Below the pieces are notes generated by a model that worked only from the letters and a program-made list of their open reading frames with translations, did no database searches and was not told the DNA's origin. Positions 7,375 to 15,164 of a stretch of DNA of 20,262 bases are shown here, piece by piece. Position numbers and translations under genes: made by a program. The stretch is from Roseobacter sp. (lineage in GTDB: Bacteria; Pseudomonadota; Alphaproteobacteria; Rhodobacterales; Rhodobacteraceae). Position 1 is the first letter of the stretch; each line of letters begins with the position of its first letter. Location of the stretch: contig JAGXHB010000165.1 in assembly GCA_024636425.1 (NCBI GenBank), positions 1 to 20,262 of the forward strand. The letters are read 5' to 3'.

Positions 7375-8234
7375 CTGCCATCGCCAATCCTGTGTCGACC
7401 AAGCCACAAAGCCGGACCTGGCTCAAACTGCGTCGCAACAAAAGTGCGCTGGTGGGGGCATTTGTGGTGGTGCTTTTTGTGACACTGGCGCTGTTGGCCC
7501 CGCTGCTTCCAATAGCTGACCCGCGCGCTACGGATTGGGGGGCGATCCGTATGGCTCCGTCAGCAGCGGCATGGATGGGCACGGATGAGATTGGCCGCGA
7601 TGTCTTGTCCCGCATGATCTGGGGGGCCCGGGCGTCCCTCCTTGCAGGTGTTGTATCGGTCCTGATCGCAGTGCTTATCGGTGTGCCTTTCGGACTTGTC
7701 GCTGGATATTTCGGCGGCTGGACCGACAGCATCATCAGCCGCGTCACAGAAGCGTTGCTGGCGATGCCTTTCCTTATCATGGCGATTGCGCTGGCCGCGT
7801 TTTTGGGGCCATCGCTGACCAATGCCATGATTGCAATCGGCCTTTCTGCGGTGCCGATTTTCATTCGCCTCACGCGCGGGCAGGTGCTGGCTGTCAAGAC
7901 TGAAGACTATGTCGAAGGAGCACGCGCCATTGGTCTGGGGCATATCCCGATTATGACGCGTTATATTCTGCCCAATGTCTTTCCGCCCATTTTGGTGCAG
8001 GCCACACTGACGATCGCGACTGCGATTATCGCTGAAGCCGCCTTGTCTTTTCTGGGACTGGGCCAGCAGCCGCCTGCGCCCAGCTGGGGCTCCATGTTGA
8101 ACACTGCAAAGAATTTCCTGTCTCAGGCACCCTGGATGGCGATCTGGCCGGGTGCCGGGATTTTTCTGGTGGTCATGGGGTTCAACCTGATGGGTGATGG
8201 GCTGCGCGATGCGCTGGACCCGCGCGAACATTAA
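7371..8234 (+). CDS. ABC transporter permease (DppC/OppC-like)
   Basis: A 287-residue inner-membrane permease and partner of the preceding one. It has the N-terminal segment LKLRRNKSALVGAFVV of the OppC_N type, then the conserved MGTDEIGRDVLSRMIWGAR, an EAA loop DYVEGARAIGLGH followed by YILPNVFPPI, and the C-terminal PAPSWGSML and GDGLRDALDP motifs. ATG 7371 overlaps the previous stop (ATGA) and has GAGGA at 7359-7363, 7 bases upstream. An open frame reaching back to 7287 lies inside the preceding gene and is not the start. An 18-base gap with a good ribosome site leads to the hydrolase gene, so import and cleavage are probably on one transcript. Confidence 0.95.
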   Translation: MTAIANPVSTKPQSRTWLKLRRNKSALVGAFVVVLFVTLALLAPLLPIADPRATDWGAIRMAPSAAAWMGTDEIGRDVLSRMIWGARASLLAGVVSVLIAVLIGVPFGLVAGYFGGWTDSIISRVTEALLAMPFLIMAIALAAFLGPSLTNAMIAIGLSAVPIFIRLTRGQVLAVKTEDYVEGARAIGLGHIPIMTRYILPNVFPPILVQATLTIATAIIAEAALSFLGLGQQPPAPSWGSMLNTAKNFLSQAPWMAIWPGAGIFLVVMGFNLMGDGLRDALDPREH

Positions 8235-8252
8235 TCTGACCGGAGGAACTGC

Positions 8253-10040
8253 ATGTCTGCCTTTACCACGCGCCCTGAAATTCTGGGCCGCTTCGGGGTT
8301 GTGACCTCGACCCATTGGATCGCCACAGCAGTGGGGATGAAAATCCTGGAGCAGGGTGGCAATGCCTTTGACGCCGCGGTGGCCACCGGGCTGGTGCTGC
8401 AAGTGGTCGAGCCACATCTGAACGGGCCAGGCGGGGACATGCCCGCGATCATCTATTCTGCCGACTCTGGCAAGGTGGAGGTGATCTGTGCGCAGGCCCC
8501 CACACCAGCCGATGCCACGATCGCGCATTACAAGGCAGAAGGGCTGGACGTGATCCCCGGTGACGGTTTGTTGGCGACGGTCATCCCGGGTGCTTGGGAC
8601 GGATGGATGCTGATGCTGCGCGACTATGGCCGGCTCAGCCTGCGCGAAGTGCTAGAACCTGCAATATTCTATGCGGCAGAAGGGCATCCCGTCCTGCCGC
8701 GCGTCGCGGCGACGATTGCGGGTCTGGCGGATTTCTTTCGCGATGAATGGCCGACATCCTATCAGACATGGTTGCCCTCGGGGGCGGCCCCTGCACCATG
8801 GAGCAATGTCACCAATCCTGATCTGGCCAGGACCTGGACCCGGATACTAGCCAAAGCTGAAACCAGACAGGGTCGCGAAGCCCAGATCGACGCGGCGCGC
8901 AACGCCTTTTACCGGGGCTTTGTCGCTGAAGAAATCGCCGCCTATCTGGATAAAGCCTGCGTCATGGATGCGTCAGGGGCCAAGCACAAAGCGGTGCTGT
9001 CCGCTGACGATCTGGCCGGATATGCTGCGCATGTCGAGACTCCGGTGACCTATGATTACCACGGCTGGACTGTGGCCAAATGCGGGCCCTGGACGCAAGG
9101 GCCTGTCTTGTTGCAAGCCTTGGCCTTGCTCAAAGGGTTCGACCTCGGCGCGATGGACCCGATGGGTGCGGATTTCATTCACTATGTCGTCGAAGCGAAA
9201 AAGCTCGCCTATGCCGACCGTGAAGTCTATTACGGTGATCCTGATTTCGCATCTGTACCGCTCGAAACATTATTGTCCAATAGCTACAACGCCGAACGTC
9301 GCAAGCTGATCGGTGATCGCGCGAGTATGGACTTGCGGCCCGGTATCCTGCCAGGGTTCGAGGATCAGCATGCGCAGACAATGGCGCTGCTTGATGCGCT
9401 CAGCCGCACGGATCAGGCGGTGTATGAGCCGACAATGGCGCATCTGTCCGAGAAAAAGGGCGATACCGTCCATATCGATGTGATCGATAATGAAGGGAAC
9501 ATGGTGTCGGTCACGCCGTCAGGGGGGTGGCTGCAATCCTCGCCCACGATCCCAGGTCTGGGGTTCTGCCTGAACAGCCGCGCGCAGATGTTCTGGCTCG
9601 AACCCGGCCTGCCTACGTCGCTGGAGCCGGGAAAGCGGCCACGCACGACACTGACGCCATCGCTGGCGCTGAAAGACGGCATCCCCCAACTGTCCTTCGG
9701 AACGCCGGGGGGTGATCAGCAGGATCAATGGCAATTGGTGTTTTTCCTGCGCTATGTGCATCATCAGATGAACCTGCAAGAGACGATCGATGCGCCGCTT
9801 TTCCATTCGACCCATTTTCCCTCAAGCTTTTTCCCACGGTCCCGCCAGCAGGGCATGGTGATGGCCGAGACAAGTTTTGGCAAGGATGTCCTGGACGACT
9901 TGCGCGCCCGCGGTCATCTGATCACCGAGGCCGAGCCTTGGTCTGTCGGTCGCATGACCGCGGCGCGGCGCGACCCTGACGGCCTTTTGCGCGCCGCTGC
10001 CACGCCACGCTTGATGCAAGCCTATGCGATAGGACGCTGA
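8253..10040 (+). CDS. Gamma-glutamyltransferase-like Ntn hydrolase (divergent substrate pocket)
   Basis: A 595-residue protein of the GGT family, which self-cleaves before a Thr that becomes the nucleophile of the small subunit. The motif GDTVHIDVID gives Thr405 as that residue, so chains of about 404 and 191 residues are expected. The oxyanion-type PGG (GTPGG) is kept. Mapped by eye onto E. coli GGT, the gamma-glutamyl-holding residues differ: Arg114 becomes Cys79, Asn411 Gly425, Asp433 Met446, and Ser462/Ser463 become Thr465/Thr466. This resembles GGT-like acylases rather than classical GGT. No signal peptide is seen, so it acts in the cytoplasm on an imported compound. GGAGG at 8242-8246 precedes ATG 8253. 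The product may be an amidase or acylase, or a gamma-glutamyl hydrolase with a different pocket; the substrate is unknown. Confidence 0.88.
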   Translation: MSAFTTRPEILGRFGVVTSTHWIATAVGMKILEQGGNAFDAAVATGLVLQVVEPHLNGPGGDMPAIIYSADSGKVEVICAQAPTPADATIAHYKAEGLDVIPGDGLLATVIPGAWDGWMLMLRDYGRLSLREVLEPAIFYAAEGHPVLPRVAATIAGLADFFRDEWPTSYQTWLPSGAAPAPWSNVTNPDLARTWTRILAKAETRQGREAQIDAARNAFYRGFVAEEIAAYLDKACVMDASGAKHKAVLSADDLAGYAAHVETPVTYDYHGWTVAKCGPWTQGPVLLQALALLKGFDLGAMDPMGADFIHYVVEAKKLAYADREVYYGDPDFASVPLETLLSNSYNAERRKLIGDRASMDLRPGILPGFEDQHAQTMALLDALSRTDQAVYEPTMAHLSEKKGDTVHIDVIDNEGNMVSVTPSGGWLQSSPTIPGLGFCLNSRAQMFWLEPGLPTSLEPGKRPRTTLTPSLALKDGIPQLSFGTPGGDQQDQWQLVFFLRYVHHQMNLQETIDAPLFHSTHFPSSFFPRSRQQGMVMAETSFGKDVLDDLRARGHLITEAEPWSVGRMTAARRDPDGLLRAAATPRLMQAYAIGR

Positions 10041-10043
10041 AAT

Positions 10044-10796
10044 ATGACTTATTCGATCGTTGCTCGTGACCCCGCCACCGGACAGATCGGGATCAGTGTC
10101 GCCAGCCGGTTCTTTGCGGTGGGCCATGCCGTGCCATTCGTGAAAGGAAGGGTTGGGGGCATTGCGACGCAGGCATTCGTCAATCCTACCTACGGCACCG
10201 ACGGCTTGCGCCTGCTGGAGGCAGGAGCGCCACCCGATGCAATCATCCCAATCCTGACTGGGCGTGATAACGGGCATGCGAACCGTCAGTTGCACATGAT
10301 CGACGCGCAAGGGCGCAACGCGGCCTTCACCGGCGAAAATTGCGTGGATTGGTGTGGGCACCTGGTGGCCGAAGGGGTCTCTGTCGCAGGCAACATGCTG
10401 GATGGGCCAGAGGTCATCGGCGATACGCTGGCTGCATATCAGGCGGCGATGGATAAACCGCTTGCGGACCGTCTCCTGATCGCGATGCAGGCTGGAGAAG
10501 ACGCAGGCGGCGACAAACGTGGCAAACAATCCGCCTGCCTCGTGATCTATCAGGACCAGGATTACGCCTGGCTCAATATTCGTGCCGACGACCACGGCGA
10601 TCCATTAAGAGAGCTGCGCCGCCTTTACGCAGTGGCGCAGGAACGGTTTCTGCATGTGGTCGAAACGATGCCGACGCGCGAAAATCCACATGGAATGACG
10701 GACCGGCGCGCGATTGATGACACAATCCAGCGGCTTGAAGATGCCCGCATCGCGGCGGGGCGGCCTTCCGCATCGTTCATGGCAAACAAAGACTGA
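10044..10796 (+). CDS. DUF1028 family protein, putative Ntn hydrolase
   Basis: A 250-residue protein that opens with the DUF1028 signature MTYSIVARDPATGQIG, followed by ASRFFAVGHAVPFV and GGIATQAFVNPTYG. The family is grouped with the N-terminal nucleophile hydrolases; no reaction is established to my knowledge. If the initiator Met is removed, Thr2 would be the N-terminal nucleophile (inference). It starts only 3 bases after the GGT-like gene, so the two are co-transcribed, and it is the last gene of the operon. There is no signal peptide, so it is cytoplasmic. The residues after about 225 are Arg/Ala-rich and look like a helical tail. Likely role: a second hydrolysis step on the imported amide or peptide. 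No terminator with a T-run is seen after the stop. Confidence 0.9.
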   Translation: MTYSIVARDPATGQIGISVASRFFAVGHAVPFVKGRVGGIATQAFVNPTYGTDGLRLLEAGAPPDAIIPILTGRDNGHANRQLHMIDAQGRNAAFTGENCVDWCGHLVAEGVSVAGNMLDGPEVIGDTLAAYQAAMDKPLADRLLIAMQAGEDAGGDKRGKQSACLVIYQDQDYAWLNIRADDHGDPLRELRRLYAVAQERFLHVVETMPTRENPHGMTDRRAIDDTIQRLEDARIAAGRPSASFMANKD

Positions 10797-11448
10797 GTTT
10801 TGCGACAGGACTGCTGGATCAACTGTCTGCGAGGATGGCTGTGATTTGCGGCCCCGCTTGCAATGTGCAAATCAGTAACGATCCGCATAGAGCCAATACT
10901 CTCACCAAGGGCGAATAATGGCTTCGACCTGCGTTGCTGACATCCGACCTGTCAAAATGCTGCGCAGCATATGAACGACCGCTTCCACGGGCTGCATCGC
11001 AGTATCGCAGCGAATTCATGAACGGCAGGTCTGGGCCGTTCGCCCCGTTCCGGCAGACAGCGGCGGAATCCCCACTTTCCCTGCAAGCACACGGTGCGTT
11101 GGGCAGAAAGTCTATAGTGGAAATTTCTTCATACAGGGAATTAGCCGCAACCGCCCCCGGATGGCTCTGGGGGCAGTGACGACTTAAATGTCCTGAGCGA
11201 AGATCCTGTATGAGGCTTAAAACACAGTGTTCGACGAGCTCGACAAGGTCGACGTGGATCGAGCAATTGCGCATGGCTCGGCTGCCGAAGCCTATGGAAC
11301 AGGGGCTGACATTTCATCACGGATCGTGCTATCTAAAGTCTGCGCATTGGCGCAATCGAGTGGTGACCGGGCCCCTCTGGCGGAAATGGCGGCACTTCCG
11401 TGATGTCGGCACCTATGGTTTTATCCAGCCGTCTGGAAATTCACCCAC
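10797..11448 (+). other. Non-coding region with repeat-like debris
   Basis: About 650 bases with no gene I trust. Open frames at 10934-11179 and 11210-11452 lack domains and ribosome sites. The segment around 11000-11050 recalls short intergenic sequences I associate with Rhodobacteraceae genomes (recollection only), and 11020-11040 matches 1659-1679 at 17 of 21 positions. A GCCCCC/GGGGGC pair at 11153-11174 could form a short hairpin, but no T-run follows. The promoter of the DUF475-corA pair should lie in the right part, but I could not identify it. Confidence 0.35.
10842..10874 (+). repeat. Inverted repeat with 8-base perfect arms
   Basis: TGATTTGC and GCAAATCA separated by 17 bases, 45 bases after the DUF1028 stop. 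It may be the end structure of the operon mRNA or part of a decayed repeat; it lacks the T-run of a rho-independent terminator. The right arm lies within the 10-mer GTGCAAATCA that also occurs at 1872-1881. Confidence 0.4.
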
Positions 11449-12546
11449 ATGACGAAACAATCTCCGCCTCGGTCCGAAGGCGTTAGCGGTGTCACTGGAG
11501 GCCGTTCAGTGCTCTCCTATCTGAAATGGGCAATGATCGTGACAGGACTGGGGCTGGCCCTTGGTGCCGTGCTCGGTTGGCAATCCACGGGCACCTTTGG
11601 GGGCATGCTTTCGATCCTGTTCATCTGCGCGGTGCTCGCCGTGCTGGAAATTTCTCTGTCGTTCGACAACGCCATCGTGAATGCCAACAAGCTGAAGGAG
11701 ATGCGCCCGGAATGGCAGCATCGCTTTCTCACCTGGGGGATCCTGATTGCCGTCTTTGGCATGCGTATCGTCTTCCCCCTGTTAATCGTGGTGATCGCGG
11801 CACAAATCGGACCGTGGCAGGCCTTGGTGCTTGCGGCAAGCCAACCGGAGGAATACGCGCGCATCATGGATAATGCGCATCTTCCGATCGCGGCCTTTGG
11901 CGGAACGTTCCTCATGATGGTCGGGCTCAGCTTCTTTTTCGATCAAGAAAAGGACGTGCATTGGGTCGGCTGGATCGAACGGCACATGGCGAAACACGCC
12001 ACGATCCGCGGGATCGAAGTGGCTGTTGTGCTGTTGTTTGTTCTGGGCTTTTCGCACCTGTTGCAGGGAAGTGAACGCACGGTGTTTTTCAGCGCCGCAA
12101 TCTGGGGGTTGATGACCTTTCTTCTGGTCGAAGTTCTGGGGGGGCTTCTGGATAGCTCTCAAGAGACCTTGAATAGCGCGGCCCGGGGAGGCCTGGGCGC
12201 GTTCCTCTATCTCGAAGTGCTTGACGCCTCGTTCAGCTTTGACGGCGTCATCGGGGCATTCGCATTGACTCAGAACCTGTTCGTCATAGCGATCGGTTTG
12301 GGGATCGGCGCAATGTATGTCCGATCAATGACAATCATGCTGGTGGAGAACGGCACCCTTTCCGAATATCGCTTCCTTGAACATGGGGCGTTCTATGCGA
12401 TCATCGCGTTGTCCGTTGTCATGTTTGCGCAATCGCTTGTCCATATACCGGAGGTGATCACGGGGCTCGGCGGTGCGGCGCTGATTGGCATATCCCTATG
12501 GTCCTCGATCCGATGGAACCGACGCGCGGTTGTGCGGTCGGCATAG
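11449..12546 (+). CDS. DUF475 / TerC-like integral membrane protein
   Basis: A 365-residue membrane protein with about eight to nine hydrophobic segments and a 20-residue polar N-terminus. Two pseudo-repeated acidic motifs lie in membrane segments: LEISLSFDNAIVNA (Glu67, Asp73, Asn74) and LEVLDASFSFDGVIGAFA (Glu256, Asp259, Asp265). This is the pattern of the TerC/DUF475 group, whose studied TerC members move Mn2+ and related metals; DUF475 itself is poorly characterised. A charged cytoplasmic segment (about 164-185, DQEKDV to ERHMAKH) joins the halves. It is followed after 67 bases by corA on the same strand, suggesting a shared role in divalent-cation balance. The ribosome site before ATG 11449 is weak. 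Family confident; substrate inferred. Confidence 0.85.
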   Translation: MTKQSPPRSEGVSGVTGGRSVLSYLKWAMIVTGLGLALGAVLGWQSTGTFGGMLSILFICAVLAVLEISLSFDNAIVNANKLKEMRPEWQHRFLTWGILIAVFGMRIVFPLLIVVIAAQIGPWQALVLAASQPEEYARIMDNAHLPIAAFGGTFLMMVGLSFFFDQEKDVHWVGWIERHMAKHATIRGIEVAVVLLFVLGFSHLLQGSERTVFFSAAIWGLMTFLLVEVLGGLLDSSQETLNSAARGGLGAFLYLEVLDASFSFDGVIGAFALTQNLFVIAIGLGIGAMYVRSMTIMLVENGTLSEYRFLEHGAFYAIIALSVVMFAQSLVHIPEVITGLGGAALIGISLWSSIRWNRRAVVRSA

Positions 12547-12613
12547 ATAACTCGGGATAAGTCTGGATTGCTGAAAGCATCCGAACCAACCTGTCCGATT
12601 ACTCAAAATCAAC

Positions 12614-13579
12614 GTGAAAGCTATCATGATCCGAAATTTTGCATTGAAAAACAGCCGCCTTTCGGGACCATCCGAAGAGTCCGCCAAAGCGGTTTGGATC
12701 GATCTGTTCGATCCAGAACCTGAGGAAGAACGTGCCGTCGAGCAGCTTCTGGGCATCAATGTCCCAACACGGGAAGACATGGATGAGATCGAGATTTCTT
12801 CGCGCCTCTATCTGGAGGACGGTGCTGTCATCATGACAGCGATCGTGCCGGCGCATGCGGAGGATGACGATCCCCAGATGGCGCCTGTCAGTTTCGTGCT
12901 GACCCCCGATCGGCTTGTTACGGTGCGCTACCATGAACCTCGCGCCTTCGTCTCATTTCCAATCCGGGCAGAACGGACGGGCATGGAATTCCCCGATGCA
13001 GAGAGTCTGCTGGTTGCGTTGCTTGAAGCTGTCGTTGACCGGCTTGCCGACATTCTGGAGCATGCAGGTCGTAATATCGACGAGATCTCCCGCAGCATCT
13101 TTCGACGCGAGAATGGTTCCGCCCGAAATTTCCAAACGATACTCGAGCAGATCGGCCGGAAAGGTGATCTTACGTCGAATATCCGGGACAGTCTGCTCAC
13201 ACTCGAAAGGCTGGTGGGATTTTTAAGCCATGCCAGCCTACAACGAAAAAGTGCGAAAGACGTTCGTGAACGCATGAAAACACTGTCACGCGACATCCGC
13301 TCGCTCCTCGATCACGCCGGTTTCTTGTCACAGAAGATTACGTTCCTGCTTGATGCGACGCTGGGCATGATCAACATCGAGCAAAACGCGACCATCAAGA
13401 TCTTCTCGATCGCGGCTGTGATCTTTCTGCCGCCCACCTTGATCGCATCGACTTACGGCATGAATTTCAAGTATATGCCCGAACTCGATTGGCGGTTTGG
13501 CTACCCTTTTGCAATCGGCCTGATGATCGTCACCGCGATCATGCCCTACGCCTATTTCAAGCGAAAAGGATGGCTATAA
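12614..13579 (+). CDS. corA: CorA-family divalent cation (Mg2+/Co2+) transporter
   Basis: About 321 residues. A long acidic and helical cytoplasmic domain is followed by two C-terminal membrane segments. The signature YGMN (Gly282-Met283-Asn284) follows the first of these, then the short periplasmic loop FKYMPELDW, the second membrane segment and a basic end (YFKRKGWL). This is the normal CorA architecture of a pentameric channel for Mg2+ influx, and in some cases Co2+, Ni2+ or efflux. The listed start is GTG 12614; ATG 12626 (MIRNFALKNSRL) fits the usual CorA N-terminus better and would shorten it by 4 residues. Neither has a good Shine-Dalgarno. It lies 67 bases after the DUF475 gene, probably in the same transcript. 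Confidence 0.93.
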   Translation: MKAIMIRNFALKNSRLSGPSEESAKAVWIDLFDPEPEEERAVEQLLGINVPTREDMDEIEISSRLYLEDGAVIMTAIVPAHAEDDDPQMAPVSFVLTPDRLVTVRYHEPRAFVSFPIRAERTGMEFPDAESLLVALLEAVVDRLADILEHAGRNIDEISRSIFRRENGSARNFQTILEQIGRKGDLTSNIRDSLLTLERLVGFLSHASLQRKSAKDVRERMKTLSRDIRSLLDHAGFLSQKITFLLDATLGMINIEQNATIKIFSIAAVIFLPPTLIASTYGMNFKYMPELDWRFGYPFAIGLMIVTAIMPYAYFKRKGWL

Positions 13580-13712
13580 ATGGCGTGGTCTTGCATGCAA
13601 CGGCGAACTTGTCCTGCCAAGTGATGCGGCCCCGACTTTCGTGCCGCTGGTGACTGAGCCATCGCCTCCAGATACAGCCGCTGCCACACCCGCGGACACA
13701 GGCGCGATTAGT
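13580..13712 (+). other. Short region between convergent genes
   Basis: Some 130 bases between corA (+) and the nitronate monooxygenase (-). One plus-strand frame ending in TAA at about 13722 reads as an Ala/Pro/Thr-rich peptide (LPSDAAPTFVPLVTEPSPP...). It could be the last trace of a lost gene, but it has no start and no homolog I recognise. No strong bidirectional terminator is seen. Confidence 0.2.
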
Positions 13713-14774
13713 TCACTGTCGTAAAAGTTTCTTAGCGTCATTCCACAGATCGATTATCAATTTGGTTGCTGGTTCGGCGCGGGCTAAACCAGCAGACTGT
13801 CCAGCCCACGCCTGCATCATATCGATCTCTGTTGCACTCGTTCGCATCGCTTTTGTGATGTTGCGCTGGATTGGATAAGGCGCGGGTTTTGGTCCTTCTT
13901 CCGCGGCTTCTGTGTAAGCAGTGCGAATGGATCTACCCAGTCGACCAGAGAATGCCCGAGTAGGAACTGTATCTTCAGGCAACGCAGCACTAATTGCATC
14001 GGCCCAAGGAGACGCAATCCCGGCTTCGGGAGCGCGCAGTAGGCCTGTGCCGATTTGCACCGCCGAAGCGCCGAGAAGCAAAGCTGCCGCTACCCCACGG
14101 CCGTCAGCAATACCACCCGTTGCCACCACTGGCACTTTTACGGCATCGACCACCGCGGGAAGCAACGCAAAAAGTCCGATCAATGAACGTGATGCATCTT
14201 CAGCACTGAACGATCCACGATGCCCGCCAGCTTCCATGCCTTGTGCTACAATGACATCCGCGCCTGCAGCTTCTGCCGCTAACGCTTCCGTGACAGAGGT
14301 AACGGTTGCAAACCATTTCACGCCACGCTCTTGCATTCGCGCTACGAACGGGGCGGGGTAGACACCCATTATCGATGAGATAACATGTGGACCAGCGGCC
14401 AGCATCGCATCACATTGAGCATCGAAATCCTCCAGCGATCCTTCGGCGTCTTCGGGAGAAACTTCTGGACCCCATTGACCAAGAAATGCTCTTACCTTTG
14501 CTTCGTGGTCCGCATCGCGCACCGGCTCAGGATCAGGAATCCATAGGTTGAGCTGAAATGCGCCATTTGAACTGGCTCGCATCTGTTGTGTCCAATTGGT
14601 TATTTGCTCCGGCTTCATCAGCAGACAGCCGCACGCGCCCATCCCGCCCCCATTCGCAACAGCGATCGACAGAGACGGCGGGCAAGCCCCCGCCATAGGG
14701 GCCAAAAGAATAGGTATTTGGAGGTCATATGCTTCGCAAAACGCAGCCACTCGTTCTAAGGGAGTAGATGACAT
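13713..14774 (-). CDS. Nitronate monooxygenase family FMN-dependent oxidoreductase
   Basis: A 353-residue TIM-barrel flavoprotein of the NMO/2-nitropropane dioxygenase family. Seen: the N-terminal PILLAPMAGA strand with ANGGGMGACGC (FMN contact), then GADVIVAQGMEAGGHRG with His185, the position of the catalytic base of class I NMO, and the phosphate-binding VPVVATGGIADGRGVAAALLLGASAVQIGTG. It would oxidise toxic alkyl nitronates such as propionate 3-nitronate; some family members are enoyl reductases instead. AGGAG lies 7 bases before the ATG on the minus strand. It stands alone, convergent with corA. There is no signal peptide and the length is normal. Base composition is slightly less G+C-rich than the operon to the left, which may hint at a separate origin. 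Confidence 0.92.
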   Translation of the reverse strand: MSSTPLERVAAFCEAYDLQIPILLAPMAGACPPSLSIAVANGGGMGACGCLLMKPEQITNWTQQMRASSNGAFQLNLWIPDPEPVRDADHEAKVRAFLGQWGPEVSPEDAEGSLEDFDAQCDAMLAAGPHVISSIMGVYPAPFVARMQERGVKWFATVTSVTEALAAEAAGADVIVAQGMEAGGHRGSFSAEDASRSLIGLFALLPAVVDAVKVPVVATGGIADGRGVAAALLLGASAVQIGTGLLRAPEAGIASPWADAISAALPEDTVPTRAFSGRLGRSIRTAYTEAAEEGPKPAPYPIQRNITKAMRTSATEIDMMQAWAGQSAGLARAEPATKLIIDLWNDAKKLLRQ

Positions 14775-14777
14775 TGA

Positions 14778-15053
14778 ATGCTCCTGTACTCGCTTAATTC
14801 ATGTAGTCCTTTCAGTCTTACTATTCATCAGGATTTTCTGCCACACCAACAGCGGAGCAACGCGTTGCAGAAAATTCAGCAAACTTCAGATGCGGCTGAG
14901 GTTCAGACCTTAGAGGAAGAAGCTAAAATCAGAAAAGTTGAAGCCGTGGACGCAACCTCGGGAATTGATGCCGACCGCTTCGTCGAAATCATGACCATCG
15001 CCCAGAATGACTCAGACCTGCCCGCTCGAATTGTGGAAAAGCTCAAAAAGTGA
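14778..15053 (+). pseudogene. DUF4168-like remnant, N-terminally truncated
   Basis: The last 60 or so residues of this 91-codon frame (LQKIQQTSDAAEVQTLEEEA onward, with DRFVEIMTIAQNDSDLPARI) resemble the C-terminal half of DUF4168, small exported helical proteins. The normal signal peptide and first helix are missing. The first 28 codons read as non-homologous sequence that is the divergent upstream region of the nitronate monooxygenase gene (starts 3 bases apart). No good ribosome site precedes ATG 14778. It therefore looks like the surviving 3' end of a gene cut by a deletion or rearrangement. The alternative is a new short cytoplasmic protein. Similarity was judged by eye from memory of the family pattern. 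Confidence 0.5.
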
Positions 15054-15164
15054 TTTGATAAGGCCCCTGAAACGTTTAACGCCCGCTCAGCTTATTGGCT
15101 GACGAACGCTTTCATTCTGCGCAAGAAAAACCTGTTTTCGTCAATTAGGTAATTCGGATACTTG

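Noticed and set aside
11153..11174. GCCCCC/GGGGGC pair as a rho-independent terminator
   Set aside because: A 10-base loop, only 6 pairs, and no following T-run.
11180..11448. Mn2+ (yybP-ykoY) riboswitch before the TerC-like gene
   Set aside because: Looked for the conserved paired core typical of that riboswitch and saw nothing convincing.
10934..11452. Two open frames of about 80 codons upstream of the DUF475 gene
   Set aside because: Arg/Ser/Pro-rich without domain pattern or ribosome site; the region matches the profile of a decayed intergenic repeat.
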